Source of the DNA: Aureisphaera sp963669405
Lineage (GTDB): Bacteria > Bacteroidota > Bacteroidia > Flavobacteriales > Flavobacteriaceae
NCBI GenBank assembly: GCA_963669405.2
Contig: CAXXHF010000001.1
Coordinates: 124,001 to 188,000 of the forward strand
Direction of reading: 5' to 3'
Length of the DNA stretch: 64,000 nt
Position numbers and translations under genes: made by a program. The notes under the pieces are model-generated. The model saw only the letters and a list, made by a program, of their open reading frames with translations, ran no database searches and was not told where the DNA came from. Each line of letters begins with the position of its first letter. Position 1 is the first letter of the stretch. Positions 1 to 9,621 of the stretch are shown in pieces.

Positions 1-786
1 TCACCTATAAAAGTTCCAACAATGGCCGAATTCATGGCACAGGGAAAAAACCCAGAAGTTTTGTTTTGGGTAGGGTGTGCTGGCAGTTTCGATGATAGAG
101 CAAAAAAAATCACCAAAGCTTTCGCAAAATTGTTGAATGAAGCCAATGTTGAATTTGCGGTTTTGGGTACCGAGGAAAGCTGTACTGGAGATCCTGCAAA
201 ACGAGCAGGAAATGAATTTTTGTTCCAGATGCAAGCCATGATGAATATCCAAGTACTTAATGGATATGAAATAAAAAAGATTGTAACTACTTGCCCTCAC
301 TGTTTTAACACCTTAAAGAATGAATATCCGGAATTGGGAGGTACATATGAAGTAATGCACCATACACAATTCTTGAAATCCCTTTTAAATGAAGGAAGAT
401 TAAAAGTAGAAGGTGGAAAATTCAAGGGTAAGCGTATTACCTTCCATGATCCCTGTTATTTAGGACGTGCCAATAACGAATATGAAGCTCCTAGGGAATT
501 ACTTCAGAAATTGGAAGTGGAGCTTATTGAAATGAAGCGTTGCAAAACTAGAGGGCTTTGTTGTGGAGCAGGTGGCGCACAAATGTTTAAAGAACCTGAG
601 AAAGGGGATAAGGACATTAATGTAGAACGTACCGAAGAAGCGCTTGAAACAAAACCAGATATCATTGCTGCAGGATGTCCATTTTGCAATACAATGATGA
701 CAGATGGTGTAAAAAGTAAAGAAAAAGAAGACAGTATCGCTGTGATGGATGTGGCAGAAATGATTGCCAATGCAAAGGATATATAA
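1..786 (+). CDS. (Fe-S)-binding protein with two cysteine-rich CCG domains, 5' end cut by window
   Basis: C-terminal part of an electron-transfer Fe-S protein of the heterodisulfide-reductase/lactate-oxidation (LutA, GlpC-like) type. The reading frame is open to base 1 and the residues before the first ATG at base 22 (SPIKVPT) look like coding sequence of this family, so the true start is very probably left of the window. Two cysteine-rich motifs are visible: the first has C near residue 19 and CPHCF near residue 91, the second has the CCGAGG signature near residue 180 followed by GCPFC near residue 213. Such domains bind an unusual [4Fe-4S] cluster. The next gene begins two bases after the stop, so they are probably co-transcribed. 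The electron donor and acceptor cannot be told from the sequence. Confidence 0.85.
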   Translation, partial: SPIKVPTMAEFMAQGKNPEVLFWVGCAGSFDDRAKKITKAFAKLLNEANVEFAVLGTEESCTGDPAKRAGNEFLFQMQAMMNIQVLNGYEIKKIVTTCPHCFNTLKNEYPELGGTYEVMHHTQFLKSLLNEGRLKVEGGKFKGKRITFHDPCYLGRANNEYEAPRELLQKLEVELIEMKRCKTRGLCCGAGGAQMFKEPEKGDKDINVERTEEALETKPDIIAAGCPFCNTMMTDGVKSKEKEDSIAVMDVAEMIANAKDI

Positions 787-788
787 AG

Positions 789-1274
789 ATGTTAGCAGAT
801 TTTAAAGACTTACCCGAAAATTCAAGAGTTTGGATCTATCAATGCAATAGAAAACTTTCAGAAGAAGAAGTAGCGTACATTGAAAAAATGACTGCTCAAT
901 TCTTAGAACAATGGACAGCCCATGGCTCAGACCTAGAAGCTGGTTTCGAAGTTAAATACCAACGCTTTTTAGTATTAGGCCTCAACCAAGCTAACGCATC
1001 TGCTTCTGGATGTAGTATAGATACTTCTGTGCGCTTCATTCAATCCCTTCAAAAAGAACTCAACGTAGATCTTTTAGATAAGATGAATGTCACATTTTAC
1101 AATGGAGCCTTTATTGCTCATAAACCCTTAGCAGATTTTAAAAAAATGGCTAAGAATAAATCCGTATCCCCAAATACAGTGGTTTTCAACAATTTGGTGA
1201 ATACAAAAGCCGAATATTTGGAGTATTGGGAAGTGCCGGCAAAAGATAGCTGGCATAGCCGTTTTTTAGCATAA
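789..1274 (+). CDS. Conserved Bacteroidota protein, often mislabelled 'ABC transporter ATPase'
   Basis: A 161-residue soluble protein of a family I know from Flavobacteriia, where automatic annotation often calls it an ABC transporter ATPase. I see no Walker A (GxxxxGK[ST]), Walker B or ABC signature, so that name is unsupported here. The most distinctive segment is SASGCSIDTSVRFIQSL near residues 72-88, and the ends (RVWIYQ near 12, WHSRF at the end) look conserved. No signal peptide or membrane segment. It follows the Fe-S protein by two bases and so is probably in the same operon. Function unknown. Confidence 0.8.
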   Translation: MLADFKDLPENSRVWIYQCNRKLSEEEVAYIEKMTAQFLEQWTAHGSDLEAGFEVKYQRFLVLGLNQANASASGCSIDTSVRFIQSLQKELNVDLLDKMNVTFYNGAFIAHKPLADFKKMAKNKSVSPNTVVFNNLVNTKAEYLEYWEVPAKDSWHSRFLA

Positions 1275-1305
1275 TTTTAGCACAGTTTTTGTTACCTTCG
1301 ATACT

Positions 1306-4266
1306 ATGAAGTATTACATCTTAACCTCACTCTTCATAGGATTGTCATTTTTGGGATATTCTCAACAAATCAATCCATTATTGGTGGATGATTCCGAGCT
1401 GGAATCACAAATGCAATGGGTAGATAGCATTTATGGCAATATGAGCCTACAGGAAAAAGTAGGACAACTATTTATGGTAGATGTGTTCTCCAGTGATCCC
1501 AAATCTAAAACCGACAAGATCAAAGCCCTTATTCAAGATTATTATATTGGAGGAATTATTTTTTCTAAGGGAGGACCTGTACGACAAGCTAAATTAAATA
1601 ACGAATTTCAGGATTTAGCAAAAACCAAGTTACTTATTGGGATGGATGCTGAATGGGGCTTGGCCATGCGCCTGGACTCTACCTTTGCGTACCCATGGAA
1701 TATGACCTTGGGTGCCATAAAGGACAATGACATTGTAGAGCAGGTTGGAAAACGTATTGGTGACCATTCCAAACGTATGGGAGTGCATTTCAACTTTGCT
1801 CCTGTAGTCGATATTAATACAAATCCGAAGAACCCAATTATCGGAAACCGTTCTTTTGGAGAAGACCGCGATAATGTATCAGAAAAAGCCATTGCTTTTA
1901 TGAAAGGAATGCAGAGTGCAGGGGTTTTAGCAAATGCAAAACACTTTCCGGGGCATGGTGATACAGATACCGATTCCCACAAGTCCTTACCCACATTGTT
2001 GTTTGATAAAGAACGGATTGATTCCTTAGAACTCTACCCATACAAGCAAATCATAAGTGAAGGACTAAGCAGTGTTATGGTTGCACACCTTAATATTCCT
2101 TCCATTGTCTATGAATCTGGATATCCATCTTCCATTTCAAAAAATGTAGTGACCAATATTCTTCAAGGAGAACTAGGTTTTAACGGATTAATATTTACCG
2201 ATGCCCTAAATATGAAAGGGGCTGCCGATTTTAAGAAACCCGGCGAAATAGATTTGGCTGCTTTCCTTGCAGGTAATGATGTATTGCTTATTTCTGAAGA
2301 CATCCCCAAAGCACATGAAATGCTGGTTAGGGCTTATAGAGAAGGAGCCATTACCGAAGAACGCTTGGCAATATCTGTAAAGAAAATATTGTTAGCAAAA
2401 TACAAAGTAGGACTTCATAACTACATCCCGGTAGATGCAAATCATATTGTTGAAGAGCTTAATACTGCTGAAGATAACAGGTTATATGAGCAAGCCATGG
2501 AACAGGCATTGACTGTGGTAAAAAACGATTCAGCGATATTGCCCATAAGAAAACTTCAAAACACAAAAATTGCTTATGTTAATTTTGGTGATGATACTGG
2601 AGAAACTTTCCTAAAATATCTAAGGAAATATACTGAAGTAGATTGGGTCAAGGCCAAGGACCTTAATAGTTATATAAACAAACTTGCCAAGTATGATTAT
2701 GTCATTGTTGGTTTTCACAAATCCAATGCCAATCCTTGGAAAGACTATAAGTTGAAAGACAAGGAATTGGTGTGGTTGTATGAGATTGCACGAACCAACA
2801 AAGTGATTTTAGATGTCTTTACGCGTCCCTATGCACTTCTAGATCTGAAAACCACAACTAATTTTGAAGGTGTCATTGTTTCTTACCAAAATAGCGAGGT
2901 AGCTCAACAACTTTCTGCACAGCTTATTTTTGGGGCTAGAGAAGCCAATGGGAAACTCCCTGTAACAGCAGGAGAAGATTTTCCAGTAAATACTTCACTT
3001 AATACAGAAGGGCTAGACCGCCTGCAATATGGATCTCCAGAAAGCGTAGGCTTGTCTTCAGATAAACTTAAAAAAATAGATTCTTTGGCTAGGGTAGGTG
3101 TTTGGGCAGGAATGATGCCAGGTGCACAAATCTTGGTTTCCCGAAATGGAAAAGTGGTTTACAACAAAAACTTCGGCTATCATACACCAGAACGAAAAAT
3201 ACGGGTCCGGGATAATGATGTGTATGATGTAGCTTCTTTAACCAAAATCCTTGCTACGTTACCAATGACAATGGAGTTGTATGATAGAAATGTGATTACA
3301 ATGGATACGAAGATTTCAGAAATGCTACCCTCCTTTAGAGCTTCAAATAAGGCCAATATTACCCTAAAACGGATGCTGACACACACGGGTAGATTAAAGT
3401 CTTGGATTCCTTTCTATATAAATACCATTGACAGCATTACAAAATTACCATCTACACAATATTATTCAGACGAAAAGTCTAAAGATTTTCCAACTCGGGT
3501 AGCAAACGATATGTTTATTCGGAAGGATATGACAGATACCATCTATGATCTCATTAAGGAAAGCGATCTTAGAAAAAGGCCTGGTTATAAATACAGTGAC
3601 TTGCCCTATTATTTGTTGAAAAAATACTTGGAAGATTTTTATGGAACTCCGTTAGATCGATTGGTGCAGAGAAACCTATATGAATCATTAGGAGCAAATT
3701 ACACACTTTTTAAACCACTGAGTAGGTTTAAAAAGAACGATATAGCGCCTACAGAGAACGATAATTATTTCAGAATGCAGAAAGTTCATGGATATGTTCA
3801 CGACCAAGGATCTGCGATGATGGGTGGCGTATGTGGTCATGCGGGTTTGTTTAGTAATGCAAACGATGTAGCCAAGATTATGCAAATGTATTTAAACAAA
3901 GGCTTTTATGGTGGTAAGCGTTATTTAAAGCCAGAGACATTGGACGCATTTAATACTTGTTACTATTGCGAAAGTGATGTGAGAAGGGGTGTTGGCTTCG
4001 ATAAACCTCAATTAGGAGACGTAGGACCCACTTGTGGATGTGTATCCATGACAAGTTTTGGACATAGTGGATTTACAGGAACCTTTACATGGGCAGACCC
4101 AGAAGAAGATATTGTGTATGTTTTTCTATCCAATAGAACCTATCCAACGGCCGATAACCGAAAATTGATAGGCAGTAATTTGAGGAGTAATATACAGCAA
4201 GTCATTTATGAAGCCATCATACGCGAAGAACCAGAAACAACAAAACTAACGACCGTAGAAGAATGA
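1306..4266 (+). CDS. Exported GH3 beta-N-acetylglucosaminidase-like enzyme fused to a beta-lactamase-fold serine hydrolase
   Basis: A 986-residue two-enzyme fusion. Residues 1-19 are a signal peptide ending GYSQ. Residues about 40-370 are a glycoside hydrolase family 3 barrel of the NagZ type, with the KHFPGHGDTD loop near 212 that carries the catalytic His, and IFTDALNMKG near 296-305 with the nucleophile Asp. A GH3 C-terminal-like region follows. Residues about 590-970 are a class C beta-lactamase/PBP-like domain: SLTK (SxxK) near 642-645, YSD near 765, HSG near 920. The likely role is trimming peptidoglycan or muropeptides in the periplasm; this is inferred from the family. A TACCTTCG stretch at 1293-1300 resembles a -7 box. 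The stop overlaps the bshA start by four bases, which suggests translational coupling. Confidence 0.9.
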   Translation: MKYYILTSLFIGLSFLGYSQQINPLLVDDSELESQMQWVDSIYGNMSLQEKVGQLFMVDVFSSDPKSKTDKIKALIQDYYIGGIIFSKGGPVRQAKLNNEFQDLAKTKLLIGMDAEWGLAMRLDSTFAYPWNMTLGAIKDNDIVEQVGKRIGDHSKRMGVHFNFAPVVDINTNPKNPIIGNRSFGEDRDNVSEKAIAFMKGMQSAGVLANAKHFPGHGDTDTDSHKSLPTLLFDKERIDSLELYPYKQIISEGLSSVMVAHLNIPSIVYESGYPSSISKNVVTNILQGELGFNGLIFTDALNMKGAADFKKPGEIDLAAFLAGNDVLLISEDIPKAHEMLVRAYREGAITEERLAISVKKILLAKYKVGLHNYIPVDANHIVEELNTAEDNRLYEQAMEQALTVVKNDSAILPIRKLQNTKIAYVNFGDDTGETFLKYLRKYTEVDWVKAKDLNSYINKLAKYDYVIVGFHKSNANPWKDYKLKDKELVWLYEIARTNKVILDVFTRPYALLDLKTTTNFEGVIVSYQNSEVAQQLSAQLIFGAREANGKLPVTAGEDFPVNTSLNTEGLDRLQYGSPESVGLSSDKLKKIDSLARVGVWAGMMPGAQILVSRNGKVVYNKNFGYHTPERKIRVRDNDVYDVASLTKILATLPMTMELYDRNVITMDTKISEMLPSFRASNKANITLKRMLTHTGRLKSWIPFYINTIDSITKLPSTQYYSDEKSKDFPTRVANDMFIRKDMTDTIYDLIKESDLRKRPGYKYSDLPYYLLKKYLEDFYGTPLDRLVQRNLYESLGANYTLFKPLSRFKKNDIAPTENDNYFRMQKVHGYVHDQGSAMMGGVCGHAGLFSNANDVAKIMQMYLNKGFYGGKRYLKPETLDAFNTCYYCESDVRRGVGFDKPQLGDVGPTCGCVSMTSFGHSGFTGTFTWADPEEDIVYVFLSNRTYPTADNRKLIGSNLRSNIQQVIYEAIIREEPETTKLTTVEE

Positions 4267-5402
4267 AAATAGCCATAGTTTGTTACCCAACTTTTGGAGG
4301 TAGTGGTGTAGTAGCAACCGAACTGGGGATTGCACTGGCCGAAAGAGGCCACGAAATCCACTTTATAACCTATAAACAACCCGTTCGTTTGGAACTCCTA
4401 TCATGGAACATTCATTTTCATGAAGTATCCGTTCCACAATATCCATTGTTTAAGTATCAACCATATGAATTGGCACTTTCAAGCAAGTTGGTAAATATTG
4501 TAAAGCAATACAAAATCGATTTGTTTCATGTACACTATGCAATTCCACATGCCTATGCAGGATATATGGCCAAGCAGATGCTTAGGGCAGAAGGTATTCA
4601 TGTTCCTATGGTAACTACCTTGCATGGTACAGACATTACTTTAGTGGGAAATCATCCTTTCTATAAACCAGCCGTTACTTTTAGCATTAATGAAAGTGAT
4701 GTAGTAACATCAGTCTCTCAAAGCCTGAAAGATGATACTATAAGACTATTTGACATTAAAAAGGATATTCAAGTAGTTCCAAACTTCATCGATATTTCTA
4801 AATACAATAATTCGTTTACAGACTGTCAACGGGAAATGATGGCAGAACCTCATGAGCGTATTATTACGCATATTAGTAACATGCGTCCTGTGAAACGAAT
4901 CATGGATATTATTGAAATTTTTGATCGTGTTGTAAAAGATATTCCTGCTAAATTATTGTTGGTAGGAGATGGGCCTGAAAAGAAACCAGCCGAAGATTTA
5001 TCTAGGAGAAAAGGAATTTCCGATAAAGTGATCTTCTTTGGAAACAGTAGTGAAATAGATAAAATTCTATGCTTTAGTGACCTTTTCATATTACCATCTG
5101 AAAAAGAAAGCTTTGGTTTGGCGGCATTGGAAGCTATGGCAAGCGGTGTTCCGGTTATTTCTACAAATACAGGCGGGCTGCCCGAAGTAAATGAACAAGG
5201 GGTTAGTGGTTATCTAAGTGATGTGGGTGATATTAGAGACATGTCTCAAAAAGCGCTGTCCATTTTAAGGGATCCAGATACTTTAACAAGATTTAAAAGG
5301 CAGGCACAAGAAAGCGCCTATAAATTTGATACCAAAAACATCTTACCCTTATACGAAGCTGTTTATGAAATGGCTTTTGAAAATGCATTTAACGGCACTT
5401 AA
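4263..5402 (+). CDS. bshA: N-acetyl-alpha-D-glucosaminyl L-malate synthase BshA
   Basis: A 379-residue GT4-family glycosyltransferase that makes GlcNAc-malate from UDP-GlcNAc and L-malate, the first step of bacillithiol synthesis. The BshA N-terminus is clear: CYPTFGGSGVVATELG (glycine-rich nucleotide/malate loop), then HVHYAIPHAYA near 95 and TTLHGTDIT near 120. The C-terminal Rossmann half has PSEKESFGLAALEAMASG near 278-295, which holds the E-x7-E motif of retaining GT4 enzymes. Length is normal. The ATG lies inside the stop region of the upstream hydrolase (ATGA overlap). bshB and bshC are not in the window, so the pathway is dispersed. Confidence 0.96.
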   Translation: MKIAIVCYPTFGGSGVVATELGIALAERGHEIHFITYKQPVRLELLSWNIHFHEVSVPQYPLFKYQPYELALSSKLVNIVKQYKIDLFHVHYAIPHAYAGYMAKQMLRAEGIHVPMVTTLHGTDITLVGNHPFYKPAVTFSINESDVVTSVSQSLKDDTIRLFDIKKDIQVVPNFIDISKYNNSFTDCQREMMAEPHERIITHISNMRPVKRIMDIIEIFDRVVKDIPAKLLLVGDGPEKKPAEDLSRRKGISDKVIFFGNSSEIDKILCFSDLFILPSEKESFGLAALEAMASGVPVISTNTGGLPEVNEQGVSGYLSDVGDIRDMSQKALSILRDPDTLTRFKRQAQESAYKFDTKNILPLYEAVYEMAFENAFNGT

Positions 5403-5468
5403 TTTATTTTCAAATATTTCTTAGGAATATCCTTTCCTAAGACAGAAAAATAAAAGGAAGGCTGTTTT

Positions 5469-6791
5469 TTAGTCTAATGAGAAATTCACTCCATACCATT
5501 TAGCGATGGTATTTTCTGAAGGCTTGGAACGAATTGGGAAATCACCAGAATTCCATTGCCAAGCAAAAGTACCTGCAAACCATTCTTTATTCCATAATCT
5601 TGAAAATAAGGCTTCGTAAGCTAACTGCTGTGTCCTGTCAGATTTCTTTACATACAATCTGGTGAAAATAGATCCCCATTTCCAAGGTTCTTTAGTAGCA
5701 TAAGCATCATTTCTATAGCCTACCTCGGTAAAAAGAATAGGTTTGTTGTATTGCCTAGAAACACTTTCCAATTCTTCCATATACGGATCCCAGCCTTTTT
5801 TAATAGTTGTCAAATCTGGGTTTTTAACCTTAGTTAAAGGGTAATAAGCTTGAATTCCTATATAATCCAGTTCATTCCATAGCTCCATGGTGTTATAGGA
5901 ATCATTCCAATTTGCGGCATAAGTCAATTTCCCCTTATAAATGCTTCTAATCTCTTTTACTAGTTCCATCCATTGCTTAGGTTGCTTTATTATGGAAGAA
6001 TTTAATTCGGTTCCAATACAGAGAAGCTCCACATTGGTAATCTCTGCCATTGTAGCATAATGAAGCATTGTTTTTTTGTAGTATGTAAACCACAGATTCC
6101 ATTCTTCATCAGAATCAAAGTGGATGTTAGATCTCCATCCCTCAGACATCCAAAGATGTGGTTTTAGCATGATATGCAATCCTTTTGCTTGTAAATCTGT
6201 GATATTTTTAATGAAGAGAGAATCTCTATTAGACCATGCACCAATCTTTTCTGGGGTGTTTATTTGGGATGTGTTTTCGTCTTTTTGATAAAAATATGGG
6301 AATACGGATATCCATTCAATATTGCTTTTTATAAGGTCCTCCATATTCGTGGTAGTATTCCTTTCTATTCCATAGACATTCATCCCTCGATGTTTTCCAT
6401 CCAATCTATACAAATTGTTAGGTACTCCCTTGGTGTTCTCTATACTATGATCCCAGGTATAATTGAAGTCTTCTTGTGTGTTTTTATGAACTATATATTT
6501 TATTCCAAAGACAACTAGAGCCGTAGGTAAGAGAAACCTTAGCAGCATATATTTCAGCATTTTTTTGCCTCCCGAGTTCTTATATACCCTTATAAAATAG
6601 CGTATTAATAAAAACAATAAATAAAATACAATAAAAGCTCCATGAAAAAAGAGAAGGCCTTGCTTCGTAGTAAACAGCGTGTAGAATGTTTGTAAAGTTT
6701 TGGAAAAAGAAGTGTTGAATAATATGATTATAAAGAGTAGGACTGAGGTAAAAACATAAGCCTTCAGTGCAAAAAGAAGCTCCTTTTTCAT
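5469..6791 (-). CDS. Membrane-anchored glycoside hydrolase, GH113-like TIM barrel
   Basis: A 440-residue protein. The first 100 residues contain about three hydrophobic segments (near 10-30, 48-70 and 84-102), then a basic stretch and an extracytoplasmic TIM barrel from about 130. The barrel resembles GH113 / GTA-like glycosidases (beta-mannanases): RGMNVYG at the start, CIGTELN near 257-263 with the probable acid/base Glu, and LFTEVGYR near 352-359 with the probable nucleophile Glu. Substrate is unknown; mannan or another beta-1,4-glycan is possible. It is convergent with bshA and stands alone. An ATG start fits the membrane segment. Confidence 0.75.
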   Translation of the reverse strand: MKKELLFALKAYVFTSVLLFIIILFNTSFSKTLQTFYTLFTTKQGLLFFHGAFIVFYLLFLLIRYFIRVYKNSGGKKMLKYMLLRFLLPTALVVFGIKYIVHKNTQEDFNYTWDHSIENTKGVPNNLYRLDGKHRGMNVYGIERNTTTNMEDLIKSNIEWISVFPYFYQKDENTSQINTPEKIGAWSNRDSLFIKNITDLQAKGLHIMLKPHLWMSEGWRSNIHFDSDEEWNLWFTYYKKTMLHYATMAEITNVELLCIGTELNSSIIKQPKQWMELVKEIRSIYKGKLTYAANWNDSYNTMELWNELDYIGIQAYYPLTKVKNPDLTTIKKGWDPYMEELESVSRQYNKPILFTEVGYRNDAYATKEPWKWGSIFTRLYVKKSDRTQQLAYEALFSRLWNKEWFAGTFAWQWNSGDFPIRSKPSENTIAKWYGVNFSLD

Positions 6792-6885
6792 ATACTACGT
6801 TTATTCACTTAGAATAGTAGTAAGTTAGTCAATCTGCCAAATTGTTACAAGAACTACTGAAAATAGCGTTTATCCTATGTGCCTA

Positions 6886-8505
6886 TCAATTTAAAAGATT
6901 ATCAATAAGTGTAGGGTCTGCTGCTGCATTGTAATGATGTAAATTCAGCTTTTTCAAGAATTCATTGGAAAACAAGGCAGCCATATCTTGTGACAATAAT
7001 GCCGATCTATAATCCATCCATTTTGTAGCATCTGCACCAAACATATGATTTGCGAGATTAGGGAATCCCCAATCTGCATTTTTCCCCCAATGAATGGTAA
7101 ACGGAATCTGATGTTGCTGTAAGACCTCGATCATACGCTTTGCATATTGATCTAAACTGATGATTTTTTTGGATTCTTCCCAAATGATCCCATCAATTTC
7201 TACCATGCATGTAAAGGGAAACTTAGCAAAGGATAATAGCCCGTCAGACTGTTTTATAAAACGCATGGCAAAAATACCGGGTATAGGACCTTCATTTTTA
7301 GTAAGATCTGTCAACACTTTCAATGCTTTTGAAGAATGTGTATGATCTATACCAAAGGAACAAGCAAATGCTTTGCCTTGATAACCAGCGTCCCAGAAAA
7401 TTTCAGAAAGCTTACCAACAATTACTTTGTCTTCTTTTGGTAAGATGCTTTGGCTTAGTGCTTTCACGAATTTGGGGATTACTCTAGGGAACTTTTCTGA
7501 GATTTTAACCAGTAAGTAAATTAAATCCCTATATACAAACTCCTTCATAAAGGGAATTGGGTCTCCAAATGTTTGTTTATAGTTGGGATCGAATGGTTTT
7601 TTATATATGAGTTCTACAGGCACCGTATCCTCATTGCTGTATTGATTAATGTATACTTTGTAATGATAGGGGCGTAGTGGATTTCCTTGAGCGTCTGTTT
7701 GCGATGGTATTTTTATGGGAGAATTTTTAAAATCCAAACTATCCGCCAATGCCAGAGCATCTGCCTTCTTTACTTTAATAACGTGACGTGATAGTAAATA
7801 GTGATCTTCAGCTTCTATAACAACTCCATGAATAAAACCAAAGGAGCCCAAACCAACCAATGCTGCATTAAAAAGGCCATCGTTACGAATCACCCTAGCA
7901 TTTAATTTAGTAGCAAAAGCATTGTTTAGTGCTGGTTTAGAATGTCGCTCTAAATACACGATATCTTGAGGATTGGGACCAAGAATTAAGTTTAAACCTA
8001 CTACATAGTCTTGTACAGAACCCACGTCTATACCAGATCCGTGGACACCAGTAGAAATACAACCTGCAATAGTTTGACCGTTACTGGCTCCACTTGCTTT
8101 TAGGGATTTCCCTCTGTTTTCCAGATAAAAAGATACCTCTTTAACAGTATTACCGCACTGCAATACATGTATGTTGTCACTTTGGTAAGGTGAGTTGGGA
8201 TGTAAATCTGTGGCATGAACGCTTAATTTAATGTTCATATGTGCTGTAAAATGCATTCGATCCTTTTGGTGCGCAATGGAAGACATAGACCAACGAGCCC
8301 CTATAGATCTAAAACCATGATGTTGGTTCTTAGCAATAAGCAATTGTTTTTGTATTTCACCAGCAGCATCATTATAACGTGCAATTGGGTCTGGCATGAG
8401 GCTCTTTTTTTCCAAGCGTGTAGAAAGAAAGAATTTAAGTGGAAAAGGCCCATTTTTATGAAGGGTGTTCCAACGTGTTCTAGGGGTAGTTTTTGTAGTT
8501 GCCAT
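6886..8505 (-). CDS. FAD-binding oxidoreductase of the D-arabinono-1,4-lactone/aldonolactone oxidase type
   Basis: A 539-residue flavoprotein of the VAO/PCMH superfamily. The PP-loop FAD domain covers roughly residues 45-230 and includes the SGASNGQTIAGCISTGVHGS segment near 135, where the Ser/His-rich loop contacts FAD. The C-terminal half is the ALO domain, with the HWGK motif (IHWGKNADWG near 480) typical of sugar-1,4-lactone oxidases and alditol oxidases. No signal peptide, so probably cytoplasmic. It would oxidise a sugar lactone or polyol with O2 or a quinone as acceptor; the actual substrate is unknown. The downstream lipoprotein gene is divergent in cellular fate but on the same strand just upstream (5-base gap), so the two may share a transcript. 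Confidence 0.8.
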   Translation of the reverse strand: MATTKTTPRTRWNTLHKNGPFPLKFFLSTRLEKKSLMPDPIARYNDAAGEIQKQLLIAKNQHHGFRSIGARWSMSSIAHQKDRMHFTAHMNIKLSVHATDLHPNSPYQSDNIHVLQCGNTVKEVSFYLENRGKSLKASGASNGQTIAGCISTGVHGSGIDVGSVQDYVVGLNLILGPNPQDIVYLERHSKPALNNAFATKLNARVIRNDGLFNAALVGLGSFGFIHGVVIEAEDHYLLSRHVIKVKKADALALADSLDFKNSPIKIPSQTDAQGNPLRPYHYKVYINQYSNEDTVPVELIYKKPFDPNYKQTFGDPIPFMKEFVYRDLIYLLVKISEKFPRVIPKFVKALSQSILPKEDKVIVGKLSEIFWDAGYQGKAFACSFGIDHTHSSKALKVLTDLTKNEGPIPGIFAMRFIKQSDGLLSFAKFPFTCMVEIDGIIWEESKKIISLDQYAKRMIEVLQQHQIPFTIHWGKNADWGFPNLANHMFGADATKWMDYRSALLSQDMAALFSNEFLKKLNLHHYNAAADPTLIDNLLN

Positions 8506-8510
8506 AACAA

Positions 8511-8885
8511 TTAATTTTGTTCTTTTACACAGACATAGGTTACCTTCAGTTTTCTTTTTCTTCCAAAAGTGGCCAAATACAAGAGTGTTCCTCCAAAGGT
8601 ACTTCGGTATTCTATCGTATGCAGCGCTCCAGACTCACAGTCCCTAATGTTCACAGGGTTTTCATCTGTTGTTGTCTTTACGGTTATAATAGTGTCTATT
8701 TTTCTGAATAATTGCCCTCTGGCAGGATCTTCATTCTCTTCATCTTCGTCCTCATCTTCCATGGTCATATCGTCCAATTCTGGGCCAGGACCATTAGAGA
8801 CCTTCATCCGTACCGAATAGCAGGAAGAAAAGATTAATAGAAAAAGGAAAACACAGAGTACTTTGGCATATCGTGATGCTTTCAT
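8511..8885 (-). CDS. Small lipoprotein, possibly Bor/Iss-like
   Basis: A 124-residue protein with a lipoprotein signal peptide; the lipobox is FSSC, Cys at about residue 22. An acidic patch (ten Asp/Glu in a row of about fifteen, near 40-55) follows. The C-terminal third has a Cys followed by a hydrophobic GGTLLYLATFG segment and a final Cys near VTYVC. That layout is reminiscent of the Bor/Iss surface lipoproteins (CGG..., a hydrophobic segment near the C-terminus and a final Cys), but the match is weak and by eye. It lies five bases upstream of the FAD oxidoreductase start, on the same strand. Function unknown. Confidence 0.6.
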   Translation of the reverse strand: MKASRYAKVLCVFLFLLIFSSCYSVRMKVSNGPGPELDDMTMEDEDEDEENEDPARGQLFRKIDTIITVKTTTDENPVNIRDCESGALHTIEYRSTFGGTLLYLATFGRKRKLKVTYVCVKEQN

Positions 8886-8987
8886 TGTATAAGGTGTTGG
8901 TTATCAAACTAATTGCCAGCTAAGTTAACAATGAATTGTGTTTTTCAAAAGAGGGAAAAGCCCCTTTTTGTTAAAGAAAATCATGGG

Positions 8988-9017
8988 AATAAAAAAAGCC
9001 TCCAAAATGGAGGCTTT
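8988..9017 (-). terminator. Rho-independent terminator after the 9038-9523 gene
   Basis: A perfect 9-bp stem (AAAGCCTCC at 8995-9003, GGAGGCTTT at 9009-9017) with a five-base loop. Read on the minus strand it ends in a run of seven T. It sits just past the stop of the outer-membrane protein gene. Confidence 0.85.
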
Positions 9018-9037
9018 CTAAAAAATAGAATCTTTTA

Positions 9038-9523
9038 TTAGAATTGATATCTAATTCCTAAGGCTATATCAAAATCTACATCATCATCCAGAAGATCTCC
9101 AAAACCAAATTCAGGTCTAAAATCCAGTGATAATAATAAAGGGATGTCAAAATCGTATTCAATTCCAATATCGCCAGCGGCATAAAAATAGGTTTCACTA
9201 TCATCTGTTCCAGCAGGAGCATTGTCAATACTTACATTGGCTACCCCACCACCGGCACCTACATACCAGTTAAAATTACCATCTAGATTGAATACCCATT
9301 GGTATAGGCCTGTTAGCCTAAAAGCATCATAGCCACTTCCAGAGCGCCACCCTAGATCTAGCTCTAAACGGTTATTTTCGCCCAATGCCCGTTGATAGCT
9401 AATTTCGGTTCCGAAACCATCACTATCGCCCAGACGAAGCCCTATGGCATTATCTGAGATGCTCTGAGAAAATCCAGTAGCAGAAACAATCATTAAAACA
9501 AATAAGAATGCAAATTTTTTCAT
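9038..9523 (-). CDS. Outer-membrane beta-barrel protein
   Basis: A 161-residue exported protein. Residues 1-19 form a signal peptide ending GFSQ. The rest alternates polar and hydrophobic residues as beta-strands, with many Gly, Asp and Tyr, and ends in a C-terminal aromatic (IRYQF), the usual outer-membrane barrel signature. Likely eight strands, as in small OmpW/opacity-type porins; function unknown. Monocistronic: it has its own terminator and a 98-bp gap to the next gene. Confidence 0.75.
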   Translation of the reverse strand: MKKFAFLFVLMIVSATGFSQSISDNAIGLRLGDSDGFGTEISYQRALGENNRLELDLGWRSGSGYDAFRLTGLYQWVFNLDGNFNWYVGAGGGVANVSIDNAPAGTDDSETYFYAAGDIGIEYDFDIPLLLSLDFRPEFGFGDLLDDDVDFDIALGIRYQF

Positions 9524-9621
9524 GTCAGGTTGTTGTTTAATTAGTAAACTTGGGTAAATAACGCATTCACCCTTTTTATTATTTCCTTGTAAATATGAAT
9601 TTACGAAACATTTACTAACAA

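Noticed and set aside
789..1274. Annotation as an ABC transporter ATPase
   Set aside because: No Walker A, Walker B or signature motif is present.
5420..5441. Perfect 8-bp stem CTTAGGAA/TTCCTAAG between bshA and the GH113-like gene
   Set aside because: No T run on either strand, so not a convincing terminator; possibly a remnant.
8301..8510. Frames overlapping the start of the FAD oxidase gene on both strands
   Set aside because: They are shadows of the 6886-8505 and 8511-8885 genes with no family support.
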